Source: Streptomyces marispadix
GTDB lineage: Bacteria > Actinomycetota > Actinomycetes > Streptomycetales > Streptomycetaceae
Direction: 5' to 3'
Assembly: GCF_022524345.1 (NCBI RefSeq)
Contig: NZ_JAKWJU010000002.1
Location: 682,001 to 746,000, forward strand
Length of the DNA stretch: 64,000 bases
Each line of letters begins with the position of its first letter. Position 1 is the first letter of the stretch. The translations under genes and the position numbers were made by a program. Shown in pieces: positions 50,112-58,482 of this stretch. The notes under the pieces are model-generated. The model saw only the letters and a program-made list of their open reading frames with translations, had not been told where the DNA came from and did no database searches.

Positions 50112-50918
50112 TCAGGTCTTGCGGCCCACGCCTCCGTACGTGGTGACGGGAGTCACCGGGAACGGCGTGTGGTCGGGACGCCACTGCGTCACCGGGACGA
50201 GTCCGGGCTCCAGCAGTTCGAGGCCGTCGAAGAGGTGCCCCAACTCCTCGGGGCTGCGCAGGTGGTACGGCACGGCGCCGCTGCTGTTGTACTTCTCGTG
50301 CGCGGCCTGGCGTGCGGCGCTGATGTCCGTGCCGTCGCTGAGCGTGAGATAGCTGCCGGACGGCAGTGCGTCCAGCAGCCGTCCCACGAGCGACCGGGCG
50401 AGTTCGTCGTCGGGGATGTGGCCCATGATCCCGAGCATCATCAGGCCGACGGGACGGCTGAAGTCCAGCGTGCGCGCTGCCGCTTCGATGATCGTGTCCG
50501 GATCGCGCACGTCGGCGTCGATGTAGTCGGTGGCGCCCTGGGGCGTGGAGGTCAGCAGCGCCTGTGCGTGCACGAGCACCAGCGGGTCGTTGTCCACGTA
50601 GACGATGCGGGAGTCGGGGGCGACGGACTGGGCGATCTCATGGGTGTTGTCGACGGTGGGCAGGCCCGTGCCCACATCGAGGAACTGCCGGATACCGGCC
50701 GGGCCCGCGAGATGCCGCACCGCACGCGCGAGGAAATACCTGGAGCCGCGGGCCGCGTCGACGATTCCGGGGAATGTCTTTGCGAACTCGTCGCCCGCTT
50801 CGGCGTCGACGGGATAGTTGTCCTTGCCACCGAGCCAGTAGTTCCAGATCCGGGCCGAATGAGGCACGGAAGTGTCGATCTTCGGCGGCACATCCGGTCG
50901 GGACTCGCCCTCGGCCAT
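50112..50918 (-). CDS. SAM-dependent methyltransferase, PF04672 (DUF574) type
   Basis: 268 aa. Family hallmarks: PHSARIWNYWLGGKDNYPVDAEAGDEFAKTFPGI at the start, FLDVGTGLPTVDNTHEIAQ (motif I), RIVYVDNDPLVLVHAQALL, and a VGLMMLGIMGHIPDD block. Streptomyces genomes carry several of these, often near WhiJ/DUF397-type loci. The methyl acceptor is unknown. Single gene, 213 bases from the SDR on the same strand. Confidence 0.9.
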   Translation of the reverse strand: MAEGESRPDVPPKIDTSVPHSARIWNYWLGGKDNYPVDAEAGDEFAKTFPGIVDAARGSRYFLARAVRHLAGPAGIRQFLDVGTGLPTVDNTHEIAQSVAPDSRIVYVDNDPLVLVHAQALLTSTPQGATDYIDADVRDPDTIIEAAARTLDFSRPVGLMMLGIMGHIPDDELARSLVGRLLDALPSGSYLTLSDGTDISAARQAAHEKYNSSGAVPYHLRSPEELGHLFDGLELLEPGLVPVTQWRPDHTPFPVTPVTTYGGVGRKT

Positions 50919-51548
50919 GCTGATCCTCTCCCCCTCGGCCCGTCGGTTTCGCTCCCCACCCTACGACCGGCCGCCGCACGCCGGGAGATGCGAGGGACAC
51001 GGCGGAGCGGTCCCACGCCGGCCTGTGGCGTGATCTCGCGCCCTCAACTACGCGTGCTCCGGCGGGCGTTGACCCGTCCGGAGCGGATCATGTATCCGTG
51101 CGGGGAGGGAGTACGTTCCGCCGGGCAGTTACGCCGGGGATTTCACCGGTGTGCTCAAGGCGGGCCCAAGGGCGTGCTCGTGGGCCTATTACGCGCCGGT
51201 ACTCGTGCTCGTCGGCGTATTCGGCGCCGTACTCTTGGCGTACCCACTGGGATACGCGGCGGTACTCACCGGTACTCATCGGTGCCGAGAAGCGGGACTC
51301 GTCGTCGCAAAGTGTTCACGTCCTGGTGACTGATGAGTGTTCTGTGAGAACTCATGAGAGCCGCGTGAGAATTCAAGCCGCCGAAGAGTGCGTACGCGTT
51401 GCCGGGGTAGCTCACGAGCCCGGGGAGCCCGACGAGCGGAACGCCCGGACAACCTGAAAGAAATGACTTCGCAACGGGGGGATCCGATTGCGCGGCACTT
51501 ACGTCATATCGCCGACGAGTCGGGTCCACTCCGTCGGAGGTGGGATGA
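50919..51548. other. Intergenic stretch, 630 bases, no secure gene
   Basis: It contains several GGTACTC/CGTACTC copies between about 51190 and 51285 and an inverted pair ATGAG/CTCAT with GTTCT/AGAAC near 51332-51354. A 60-residue frame at 51151-51333 has one hydrophobic run but poor support. A strong GGAGGTGGGATGA ribosome site ends the stretch. Confidence 0.5.
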
Positions 51549-52055
51549 TTGGCCGGTTTCAGAGCCCTCGCAGAACAGGTCCGCGACCCTGACAGGGCAC
51601 CCTCCCAGCGTCGCCAGGCGCTGCGTAAGTGCCTTGAGCGCTTCGCCCCTTACGGACACCGCGCGACGTGGCAACACCTTTGCGCCCGCGCCGGGTTCCA
51701 CCCGGACGACCGTGAGCCCGACCCGGCGCTGCTGGTCTCCGCGCTCGAAGAGCTGGAGGAGGCGCGCTCGGTGTGGCTTGAGTACGAGTCGCAGGTCGCG
51801 ATGCGCCGCAGAGCCGAGAAGCGCCACGGAATCAGACAGCCGGCGCCGCACGACGAATGGCACCGACTGACGTGGGGCGGCAGGTCGCTGCTTCCCTGTG
51901 ACCCTTCGACTCCGCCCACTCCGCGCCTCGCGGAAGTGCTGCGCCGGATGATCACGGCCATGGACAAGGACGTGGGCAAGGACGTCCTCCGCCTTGCCGG
52001 GCGCAGCCGCGGCGTACGCGGCGGACTCGGTTCGATGGCGGCATCGCAGAGCTGA
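51549..52055 (+). CDS. Conserved hypothetical protein (TTG start)
   Basis: 168 aa from TTG 51549; GGAGGTGGG lies 7 bases upstream and no ATG/GTG in frame does better. Residues ~1-95 (LAEQVRDPDRAPSQRRQALRKCLERFAPYGHRATWQHLCARAGF and LLVSALEELEEARSVWLEYESQ) are helical and look like a protein I have seen in many Streptomyces genomes without a function. The C-terminal part is basic and less conserved. No signal or membrane segment. Confidence 0.65.
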   Translation: MAGFRALAEQVRDPDRAPSQRRQALRKCLERFAPYGHRATWQHLCARAGFHPDDREPDPALLVSALEELEEARSVWLEYESQVAMRRRAEKRHGIRQPAPHDEWHRLTWGGRSLLPCDPSTPPTPRLAEVLRRMITAMDKDVGKDVLRLAGRSRGVRGGLGSMAASQS

Positions 52056-52221
52056 CGGCACCGGCCGGCAAGCGGGCCGCACGGGTCCGACGCACCCTCT
52101 GCGGCCCCGGTCCCGCGGCCCGGCCCGCTGCACGGCCGAGCGCACCGGCTGACGCCGAAGCACCGCCGTCACGCGCCTTACGGCCTCCGGGCGTTGACAC
52201 GCGCGACAACACCGCAGCATG

Positions 52222-52237
52222 CTGAGCGAGCGCTTAG
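52222..52237. promoter_or_regulatory. TetR operator candidate before the MaoC gene
   Basis: CTGAGC-N4-GCTTAG at 52222-52237, within a larger near-palindrome ATGCT...AGCAT (52219-52240). The same CTGAGC-N4-GCTTAG pattern occurs at 53449-53464 upstream of the TetR gene. They lie on either side of the MaoC/TetR pair. Confidence 0.65.
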
Positions 52238-52276
52238 CATCGGCGGCGCGCGACACGTCTGCGGGAGGTTGTACGG

Positions 52277-52738
52277 ATGGCGGAGCCCCGGGTCTTCACC
52301 TCGACCAGTGAGCTGTCGGCCGCGGTCGGCCAGGAACTGGGCGTCAGCGACTGGCTGGAGATCGACCAGAAGCGGATCGACCTGTTCGCGGACGCGACGG
52401 GCGACCACCAGTGGATTCACGTCGACCCTGCCCGCGCGAAGGACGGCCCCTTCGGCACGACCATCGCCCACGGCTATCTGACCCTCTCCCTGCTGCCCGA
52501 TCTCGTACCGCAGATCATGCGCGTCGAGGGGGCCCGCATGGGCGTCAACTACGGCGTGAACAAGGTGCGTTTCCCCGCGCCGGTGCCCGTCGGCTCCCGG
52601 CTGCGCGCACGCGCGGAACTCGTCGACGTGAGCGAGGCGGGCGGCGGAGTGCAGGTCGCCGCCAAGGTCACCGTCGAACGGGAAGGCGGCGACAAGCCGG
52701 TGTGCGTAGCGGAGACCCTCAGCCGCTACTTCTGGTAG
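52277..52738 (+). CDS. MaoC-family hotdog dehydratase
   Basis: 153 aa. R-specific enoyl-CoA hydratase features: RIDLFADATGDHQWIHVDPARAKDGPFGTTIAHGYLTLSLLPDLV, with the catalytic Asp and His of the hydratase-2 motif (FADATGDHQWIHVD) and the GPFGTTIAHGYLTLSL helix. It likely hydrates trans-2-enoyl-CoA to (R)-3-hydroxyacyl-CoA. It is convergent with the TetR regulator at 52760, and both have the same operator-like element in front. Confidence 0.9.
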   Translation: MAEPRVFTSTSELSAAVGQELGVSDWLEIDQKRIDLFADATGDHQWIHVDPARAKDGPFGTTIAHGYLTLSLLPDLVPQIMRVEGARMGVNYGVNKVRFPAPVPVGSRLRARAELVDVSEAGGGVQVAAKVTVEREGGDKPVCVAETLSRYFW

Positions 52739-52759
52739 CGAGCGGCCCCCGGCGGGCGG

Positions 52760-53401
52760 TCAGCCGCCCCGCCGGGCCCTGGGGGCGACCATGCGCAGCA
52801 CGAGATCCGCGTACAGGGCGCCGATCTCGTCCGGTGACCTGCGGCCCGAGGGGCTGTACCAGCGGGCCACGTCGATGCACAGCGACATCACCGCGAGCGT
52901 CGTGCCGCGCAGATCGGTCACCTCGAACTCGCCGGAGGCGTGGCCGCTTTCCAGCACGCCGCGCAGGATCTCCTCGCTGCGCCGGCGCAGCCCGACGATC
53001 TCCTCGTAGTGCTCCTCGCCCAGCGCCGCCAGTTCGTACTGCACCACGCGTGCGGTGGTGTGGTGCTCGGCATGCCAGCGGACGAAGAGCCGCACGGCGC
53101 GGGCCAGCCGCTCCGAGTCGCCGCCTCCGCCCTCGGCCGCTTCGGCGAGGACGCCGACGGAGCGCTCGTGGCCCACCTTGCTGATCTGGAAGAGCAGTTC
53201 TTCCTTGGTCTTGTAGTGGATGTAGAGCGCGGCCGGGCTCATGCCCGCGCGGCTTGCGATGTCGCGGGTCGTGGTGGCGTGGAAGCCGCGCTCCGCGAAC
53301 GCTTCGACGGCGCCCAGCAGCAGCCTGCGGGCGGCGTCCGGGGATACCCCCTCGAAGGATTCGTCGGCTGTCGCGACCTGGGGTTCCGCCTCCGATGCCA
53401 T
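52760..53401 (-). CDS. TetR-family regulator
   Basis: 213 aa from ATG 53401 with GAAAGGG upstream. Helix-turn-helix ARRLLLGAVEAFAERGFHATTTRDIASRAGMSPAALYIHYKTKEELLFQI, then a helical ligand-binding domain ending in ALYADLVLRMVAPRARRGG. The AlphaHelical part with LAALGEEHYEEIVGLRRRSEEILRGVLESGHASGEF resembles the regulators of acyl-CoA and MaoC-type genes. Convergent with MaoC; operator-like sites flank both genes, which suggests autoregulation and control of the hydratase. Confidence 0.9.
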   Translation of the reverse strand: MASEAEPQVATADESFEGVSPDAARRLLLGAVEAFAERGFHATTTRDIASRAGMSPAALYIHYKTKEELLFQISKVGHERSVGVLAEAAEGGGGDSERLARAVRLFVRWHAEHHTTARVVQYELAALGEEHYEEIVGLRRRSEEILRGVLESGHASGEFEVTDLRGTTLAVMSLCIDVARWYSPSGRRSPDEIGALYADLVLRMVAPRARRGG

Positions 53402-53448
53402 TGCGCGTGCCCTTTCCCGTCGACCGGTCGAACACCATACATCGGTGG

Positions 53449-53464
53449 CTGAGCATCTGCTTAG
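53449..53464. promoter_or_regulatory. TetR operator candidate, autoregulatory copy
   Basis: CTGAGC-N4-GCTTAG at 53449-53464, 48 bases upstream of the TetR start at 53401. It repeats the arms of the site before MaoC (52222-52237) with a different 4-base centre. Confidence 0.65.
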
Positions 53465-53553
53465 AGCATGTGTTACGGGCACCGAAAAGCACGGCCTGCG
53501 GCACGGGCGTCGGCGGGGGCAGCGCTCTGCGGCTCGTTCCGCGCGTGGTGCGC

Positions 53554-53603
53554 CGTAAACGACCACTGCTAGTTTCCGCGTCCGGCCGCCGCTACCGTTT
53601 ACG
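53554..53603. promoter_or_regulatory. CGTAAACG/CGTTTACG inverted pair and leaderless -10
   Basis: CGTAAACG (53554-53561) and its reverse complement CGTTTACG (53596-53603) frame the promoter of the TetR gene at 53605. TACCGT (53593-53598) sits 7 bases before the ATG, and no ribosome site is present, fitting a leaderless transcript. Confidence 0.5.
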
Positions 53604-53604
53604 C

Positions 53605-54333
53605 ATGGCCAGACCTTCCAGACCCCTGCTCAGCCGCGAGCGGATCGTCGCATGTGCGCTGGGACTCGTGGACGCGGAGGGCCTGCAAGCGGTCTCCACC
53701 CGGCGGCTCGCCGCCGAACTCGGCGTGAGCGGGCCGTCGTTGTACAACCATTTCCGCAACAAGGACGAGATCCTCGACGCCGTCGCCGACACCGTGTGCG
53801 CACAGGTCGAGGTGTCGATGTTCACCGACGGCACCGACTGGCGCCGGGCGCTGGTGGATTGGGCGCGCTCGTACCGTGCGGCGCTCAACGCGCATCCGAA
53901 CATCGTGCCCTTTCTGGCGCAGGGGCCCGGCCGCCGGCCCAGCCAGCTCCGGATGGCCGACGCCGTCTTCGGCGGGATGACCCGTGCGGGCTGGCCCAAT
54001 GCGCAGGCCACTCATATCGGCGCTCTGATGCGCTACTTCGTGGCCGGTTCGGCTCTCGGTTCGTTCGCCCGGGGCTTCGTCGGCGACGCGTCGCTGTACG
54101 AGGGCGACTATCCGCACCTCGACCAGGCGCATCTGCTGGCGCGGCACCAACGCTGGGTGGACGACGGGGCGTTCGAGACGGGCCTGGCGGCGATCGTCGA
54201 CGGGCTCGCCGCCCGCTTTCCCGGCGAGGACGGCGGGTCTCCCGAGCGGCCTCCGTCTCCGGATCAGGCCCAGGCCCAGGCACCGTCTCAGGCTCAGGCA
54301 CCGTCTCAGGCCCAGGCACCGTCTCAGGCTTAA
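53605..54333 (+). CDS. TetR-family regulator with a repeat tail
   Basis: 242 aa from ATG 53605. Helix-turn-helix SRERIVACALGLVDAEGLQAVSTRRLAAELGVSGPSLYNHFRNKDEILDAV, then a TetR_C-type domain. The last ~20 residues are Gln-Ala-Pro-Ser repeats encoded by 18-base tandem units (54283-54330). It starts just after the other TetR locus; its own targets are likely itself and perhaps the downstream permease region. The ligand is unknown. Confidence 0.9.
   Translation: MARPSRPLLSRERIVACALGLVDAEGLQAVSTRRLAAELGVSGPSLYNHFRNKDEILDAVADTVCAQVEVSMFTDGTDWRRALVDWARSYRAALNAHPNIVPFLAQGPGRRPSQLRMADAVFGGMTRAGWPNAQATHIGALMRYFVAGSALGSFARGFVGDASLYEGDYPHLDQAHLLARHQRWVDDGAFETGLAAIVDGLAARFPGEDGGSPERPPSPDQAQAQAPSQAQAPSQAQAPSQA
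54283..54330 (+). repeat. 18-base tandem repeat at the 3' end of a TetR gene
   Basis: CCGTCTCAGGCTCAGGCA (54283-54300), a second unit with T to C (54301-54318) and a partial third (54319-54330). They encode Pro-Ser-Gln-Ala-Gln-Ala repeats up to the stop. Confidence 0.8.
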
Positions 54334-54394
54334 GTTCAGGCTCCGTTCGGATGCGGGCTCATGCGCAGGCTCGGGCGGGTGCCCTCCATGCCGG

Positions 54395-55156
54395 TCACCC
54401 GCGCAGGAAGTACAGGACGGTCGTCGTCACGGCGGTGACAAGCAGGATGCCGCGCAGCAGCGGCGCGGGAAGACGCCGGGCGAGGTGCGCTCCGGCGAAG
54501 CCGCCGGCCACGGCGCCGCACAGCATCGCGACGAGCAGCAGCGGAGCGCTCAGGGCGTCCGAGGCGACGAGGAACAGCACGGTCGCGCTGAGAAACACGG
54601 CCGCGAGCTGTGCGACCCGCATGGGATTCGCGGCGGCCGCGTCGAGTCCCAGGCCGATGCTCCATAGCGCCAGCATCATGATGCCTACGGCACCGCCGAA
54701 GTAGCCGCCGTACACGGCGAGTACGAACTGTCCCGCGACGACCGCCCTGGCGCTCATGCTCAGCGGCCGTCCGAACGCGCTGCCCAACGCGCGGGACAGG
54801 CGCCGTCCGAAGGCGAGCACCACCGTGGCGAAGGCGAGCAGCCAGGGCGCAGCCGCCTCGAAGGACGACGCGGGCAGCATCAGCAGCAGTACCGCACCGA
54901 CGCCGCCGCCCGTCGCGCTCGCCGCCGTCAGGGAGCTCATGGAGGCGGCGCCGACCGGGGCGAGTTCACGCCGGTAGACCCAGGCACCGGCGACGGCCCC
55001 CGGCACGAGGGCGATCCGCGACAGAGCGTTCGCGGTGACAGGCGGCAGTCCGAATGCGACGAGAGCGGGCAGCGCCACGAACGTGCCACCGCCGCCTATG
55101 GCGTTGAGCGCTCCGGCGGCGGCACCGGTCAGCATGACGAGCGGTATCTCCAGCAC
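54395..55156 (-). CDS. TSUP-family (TauE/SafE) sulfite/anion permease
   Basis: 253 aa if GTG 55156 is used; GTG 55189 would add 11 Pro/Arg residues that look less likely. About eight membrane segments. ALNAIGGGGTFVALPALVAFGLPPVTANALS in the first half and GGYFGGAVGIMMLALWSIGLGLDAAAANPMR in the second are the repeated GG(x)G motifs of the TSUP family, which exports or imports sulfite, sulfoacetate and other organosulfur anions. No ribosome site is obvious for either start. Confidence 0.88.
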   Translation of the reverse strand: MLEIPLVMLTGAAAGALNAIGGGGTFVALPALVAFGLPPVTANALSRIALVPGAVAGAWVYRRELAPVGAASMSSLTAASATGGGVGAVLLLMLPASSFEAAAPWLLAFATVVLAFGRRLSRALGSAFGRPLSMSARAVVAGQFVLAVYGGYFGGAVGIMMLALWSIGLGLDAAAANPMRVAQLAAVFLSATVLFLVASDALSAPLLLVAMLCGAVAGGFAGAHLARRLPAPLLRGILLVTAVTTTVLYFLRG

Positions 55157-55560
55157 TGGTCGAGCATCCGGCCGCCAGGGGCGGTCCACAATGCGTCATC
55201 GACGTAGCCGGACTGAGGCTGTGCCTAAGGCACGGCGCCGATCGCTGTGCGTCCGGCGGCCGTTGGGCCGTCGAGCGGCGCGGCCCTGCCTGCGAAGGCC
55301 CTTGAACTGCTCGATCCGGGCGCTCGAACCAAGCGCCCGGCCCAGCTCGACCCAAGCGCTCGATCCGGCTCGATCCAGGTGCTCGATCCGGCTCGACGGC
55401 GGCGCCCCCTGTTTCGGGCTGGGCCGAATCGCCTGGAACCCGCGCATCGCGGTCGGCGAGCGTGGCGACGGCAGCGGCACACGCCCCTCCATACGGGCCG
55501 GGCGGACGCGCGCTGCTCGAAACGCGGAACGACAACGCAGAACGACAATGGGGGAACGAA
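55157..55560. other. Intergenic stretch, about 400 bases, with GCTCGATCC repeats
   Basis: Four GCTCGATCCRG copies are at 55309-55319, 55358-55368, 55368-55378 and 55381-55391. No gene is supported. It separates the divergent permease from the secreted-protein gene, so both promoters should be here. Confidence 0.55.
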
Positions 55561-56145
55561 ATGCTCAAGATGCGTACAGCGGCGATCAGTGTCACTTCGC
55601 TGCTGCTGGCGACCGGGGGTCTCATCGCAGGGGGCATGCCTGCCGCCGCCCAGCCCGCCGGGAACGGCACCGCGGCGTCGGCTGCCGACGGCTCGCGGCC
55701 GGTCACCGGCACGGGAACCCGCGGGGAGTTCGAGCTCGGCTGCGACGCCCCGCTTCTCTTCGGCTACTACGGCGTCACCGAGACCTTCAAGCACAAGGGC
55801 CGCAAGACCCGGCTTGAGACCGAGAAGTCACCGGACTGGCACGCCATCACCACCGTGAAGGACGTCGCGTACGGGGACGCGATCTCGGTTCAGCGGAGCC
55901 TCAAGCCGTTCAAGATGGGCGACAAGCCCAAGCACCCGTCGACGGTCGAGGTCACAGGCGAGGGCGGTGGCATCAAGTCCTGCGTCCACGAGGTGAGTTG
56001 GTGGGAGGCAGGCGTCAAGGACAAGGCCAAGACCGACACGGTGTGGCTTCAGAGCAGCAGCACACGCAGCTACGCGGTGCGTGCCTGCGTCCACCCGTAC
56101 GCGGAGCAGACGGAGTGCAGCCGCTGGTTCGTCGACCACAAGTAG
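55561..56145 (+). CDS. Secreted protein of unknown function
   Basis: 194 aa from ATG 55561, with GGGGGAA upstream. N-terminal signal peptide: MLKMRTAAISVTSLLLATGGLIAGGMPAAAQPA, cleavage probable near AAAQPA. The mature part has four Cys (GCDAPL, SCVHE, ACVHP, ECSRW), suggesting two disulfides, and is basic (KHKGRKTRLETEK). WHAITTVKDVAYGDAISV and DTVWLQSSSTRSYAVRACV look like beta-strand-rich stretches. I do not recognise the family. Confidence 0.8.
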   Translation: MLKMRTAAISVTSLLLATGGLIAGGMPAAAQPAGNGTAASAADGSRPVTGTGTRGEFELGCDAPLLFGYYGVTETFKHKGRKTRLETEKSPDWHAITTVKDVAYGDAISVQRSLKPFKMGDKPKHPSTVEVTGEGGGIKSCVHEVSWWEAGVKDKAKTDTVWLQSSSTRSYAVRACVHPYAEQTECSRWFVDHK

Positions 56146-56263
56146 GCCGGGGACAGGGGCCCCTCGAATCGGCGGATGCGCCCGAGCCGTGCCGGCGGAT
56201 CGGCGAGACGGCGGCAAGGGGCAAAGGGCAGCAGGACAGAGGTGCAGCGCCCCCGTGGGCCTC

Positions 56264-56276
56264 TAGGCTGCGGCCG
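56264..56276 (+). promoter_or_regulatory. -10 element of a leaderless promoter
   Basis: TAGGCT (56264-56269) lies 6 bases before GTG 56276, the usual distance for a transcript starting at the start codon. No clear -35 or ribosome site is seen. Confidence 0.5.
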
Positions 56277-57271
56277 TGCGCTACGACTTGGACGACCTGC
56301 GGCTCTTCCTCCGCGTCGTGAACGAGGGATCGATCACGGCGGGCGCCCGGCGGATGCATCTCAGCCTGCCCTCGGCCAGTGCCAGGGTGCGTTCGCTGGA
56401 GCGCCAGGCCGGTGTGGCGCTGCTGGTCCGCGGTCGCCGCGGCGTGCGGCCCACACCGGCCGGGGCGACCCTCGCCCGCCATGCGCGCGACGTGCTCACG
56501 CGGACCGCGCTGCTGGAGAGCGCCGTCGCCGGTTACAGCCGGTCCCGGGTGGCCCAACTGACCCTGCTCGGCGGCGGTTCCGCGATGCACCGGCTCGTGC
56601 CGCGGGCCCTGGTCTCCTTCCTGCGGGCGCATCCGGACATCGACGTGACCGTGTCGGAGAGCCGTACACCTCACACGGTGCGGATGCTCGCGGACGGCGA
56701 GGCTCATCTCGGGGTCGTCCTCGACGGCGAGGCCCACGGCTGCGGCCTGCGCACGGAGCCGCTCGGCGACGACTCGCTCGTCGTCGTCGGCCAGGCCGGC
56801 GGAGTGCTCGCCGGGCGCGGCCCGCTCACCTACAGCGAGGTCGCCGAGCATCCTCTCGTCGGGCTCGACGCGGGCTCCTCGCTGCGCCGCTGGATGGAGA
56901 AGCACCTGGGGCCGCACGCCTCGGCGGCACGTCATCGCACCACGGTCGCCGACCTCGGCGTTCTGGTCTCCCTTGCCGCCGCCGGCGCGGGACTCGCCGT
57001 CGTTCCGCGGCGGGCCGTCGACCCGCGGCAGCCACTCGACATGTGCGAACTGCGGGAGCCCTGGGCCCGCCGCCGTCATCTGCTGGCCTGGGGCGTCCCG
57101 GACCCCTCCACGTCTGCGGCGACCGAGGAGCTGGCCGCCCGTCTCCGTGCGGCAGCGGCCTCGGACGGTTCAGCGTCGGACGGTGCGTCTTCGGACGGCG
57201 CGCCTTCCGACGGTGATTCGGAGGGGCCTGCGGACGGTGCTCCCCCGGAGGGTCAGGACGGTACGGCCTGA
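56276..57271 (+). CDS. LysR-family regulator with a Ser/Asp/Gly tail
   Basis: 331 aa from GTG 56276, probably leaderless. N-terminal LysR helix-turn-helix: YDLDDLRLFLRVVNEGSITAGARRMHLSLPSASARVRSLERQAGVALLVRGRRG. The rest is the type-2 periplasmic-like effector domain. The last ~35 residues are a low-complexity Ser-Asp-Gly stretch, which overlaps the convergent alcohol dehydrogenase by 19 bases. Targets are not clear; divergent control of the alcohol/aldehyde dehydrogenase group is possible but they are on the opposite strand downstream. Confidence 0.88.
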   Translation: MRYDLDDLRLFLRVVNEGSITAGARRMHLSLPSASARVRSLERQAGVALLVRGRRGVRPTPAGATLARHARDVLTRTALLESAVAGYSRSRVAQLTLLGGGSAMHRLVPRALVSFLRAHPDIDVTVSESRTPHTVRMLADGEAHLGVVLDGEAHGCGLRTEPLGDDSLVVVGQAGGVLAGRGPLTYSEVAEHPLVGLDAGSSLRRWMEKHLGPHASAARHRTTVADLGVLVSLAAAGAGLAVVPRRAVDPRQPLDMCELREPWARRRHLLAWGVPDPSTSAATEELAARLRAAAASDGSASDGASSDGAPSDGDSEGPADGAPPEGQDGTA

Positions 57272-58356
57272 TCGCCGAAGACGACCAGCGCGCGCCCGCC
57301 ACGCCCCGCGAGCATCGCTTCGAAGGCCGCGGGGATGCCCTCCAGACCGATCCGTTCCGTCACCAACGCGCCCAGATCCAGGCGTCCTTCGCGTACATGC
57401 TCCGCAAGTACGGGCAGATCGCGCGCCGGGTCGCAGTTGCCGTAGACGCAGCCGGTGAGGGTGCGGGCGAAGTGGAAGATCTCCAGGGCCGAGAAGGTCA
57501 CCTGCTCCTCCTTGCCGCCGATTCCCACGACCGTCGTACGGCCGCCGCGCCGCGTGGAGTTCCAGGCGGTGCGGATGGTCGCGCCACGGCCCACGCACTC
57601 CACGGCGACGTCCGCGCCGAGCCCGCCGGTGAGCTTGCGGATCTCCTTCGCGGTCGTGTCCGAGGCGACGACGAAGTCGCTCGCGCCCGCCGCCCGCGCC
57701 AACTCCTCCTTCTCCGGGGACACATCGACCGCGATCACCGCGCCGGCGCCCGCCAGCCTCGCCGACTGCACGGCCGCCAGACCGACGCCGCCCACTCCGA
57801 ACACGGCCACCGACTCGCCCTGGCGCACCCTCGCGCTGTGGTGCACCGCGCCGTATCCGGTCAGCGCGGCACAGCCCAGCAGAGCGGCCTCGGTGAGCGG
57901 CACCCCCGCGGGCAGCGGCAGGACCGAGCGTGACGAGACGACGGTCTCCTCCGCGAAGACCGCCGAACTGAGCCCCGGATAGAGGTCTTCGCCCTCCTTC
58001 GTACGTGCATAGGGCACGGTCGTACCGGAGTTGGCGTCCACACACAGCCACGGTTCGCCGAGGGCGGCGCAGAAGTGGCATTCGCCGCACGAGGGCGCCC
58101 AGTTGAGTACGACCGGGTCGCCCGGCGCATGCCCCTGGACGCCCTCGCCTACGGAGACGACCGTGCCGGCGCCCTCGTGCCCCAGCACGGCGGGCACGGG
58201 CTGGCGCAGCGTGCCGTTGGACAGGGAGAGGTCGGAGTGGCAGACACCGGCGGCGGCCAGCCGCACCCGCACCTGGCCGGGGCCGGGCTCGGGCAGATCG
58301 ATCTCGGTGACGTCGAGCGGCCTTCCTACGGCGGGGAGTACGGCTGCGCGGACCAT
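57253..58356 (-). CDS. Zn-dependent alcohol dehydrogenase
   Basis: 367 aa from ATG 58356 with AGGAG upstream. Catalytic-Zn ligands in GVCHSD and LGHEGAG; structural-Zn cysteines in SCGECHFCAALGEPWLC; cofactor motif VFGVGGVGLAAVQSARLAGAGAVIAVDVS. This class includes NAD-, mycothiol- and NDMA-dependent enzymes. It overlaps the convergent LysR gene and lies 126 bases after an aldehyde dehydrogenase on the same strand, so alcohol-to-acid oxidation is likely. Confidence 0.92.
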   Translation of the reverse strand: MVRAAVLPAVGRPLDVTEIDLPEPGPGQVRVRLAAAGVCHSDLSLSNGTLRQPVPAVLGHEGAGTVVSVGEGVQGHAPGDPVVLNWAPSCGECHFCAALGEPWLCVDANSGTTVPYARTKEGEDLYPGLSSAVFAEETVVSSRSVLPLPAGVPLTEAALLGCAALTGYGAVHHSARVRQGESVAVFGVGGVGLAAVQSARLAGAGAVIAVDVSPEKEELARAAGASDFVVASDTTAKEIRKLTGGLGADVAVECVGRGATIRTAWNSTRRGGRTTVVGIGGKEEQVTFSALEIFHFARTLTGCVYGNCDPARDLPVLAEHVREGRLDLGALVTERIGLEGIPAAFEAMLAGRGGRALVVFGDQAVPS

Positions 58357-58482
58357 GTCGGGCTCCTGGCTGGTGAGTCGGGACGGCGTGGAAGCGGCGG
58401 GCGGTGGAGCGCCCCGCGGTGTCATGCGCGCGGCGGGGCGGCCGGGCGCGGCGGGTCGCGTGGATTCGGGCCGTGAACGGCC

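Noticed and set aside
51151..51333. A 60-residue frame with one hydrophobic run.
   Set aside because: No ribosome site, no family and a repeat-rich context; likely chance.
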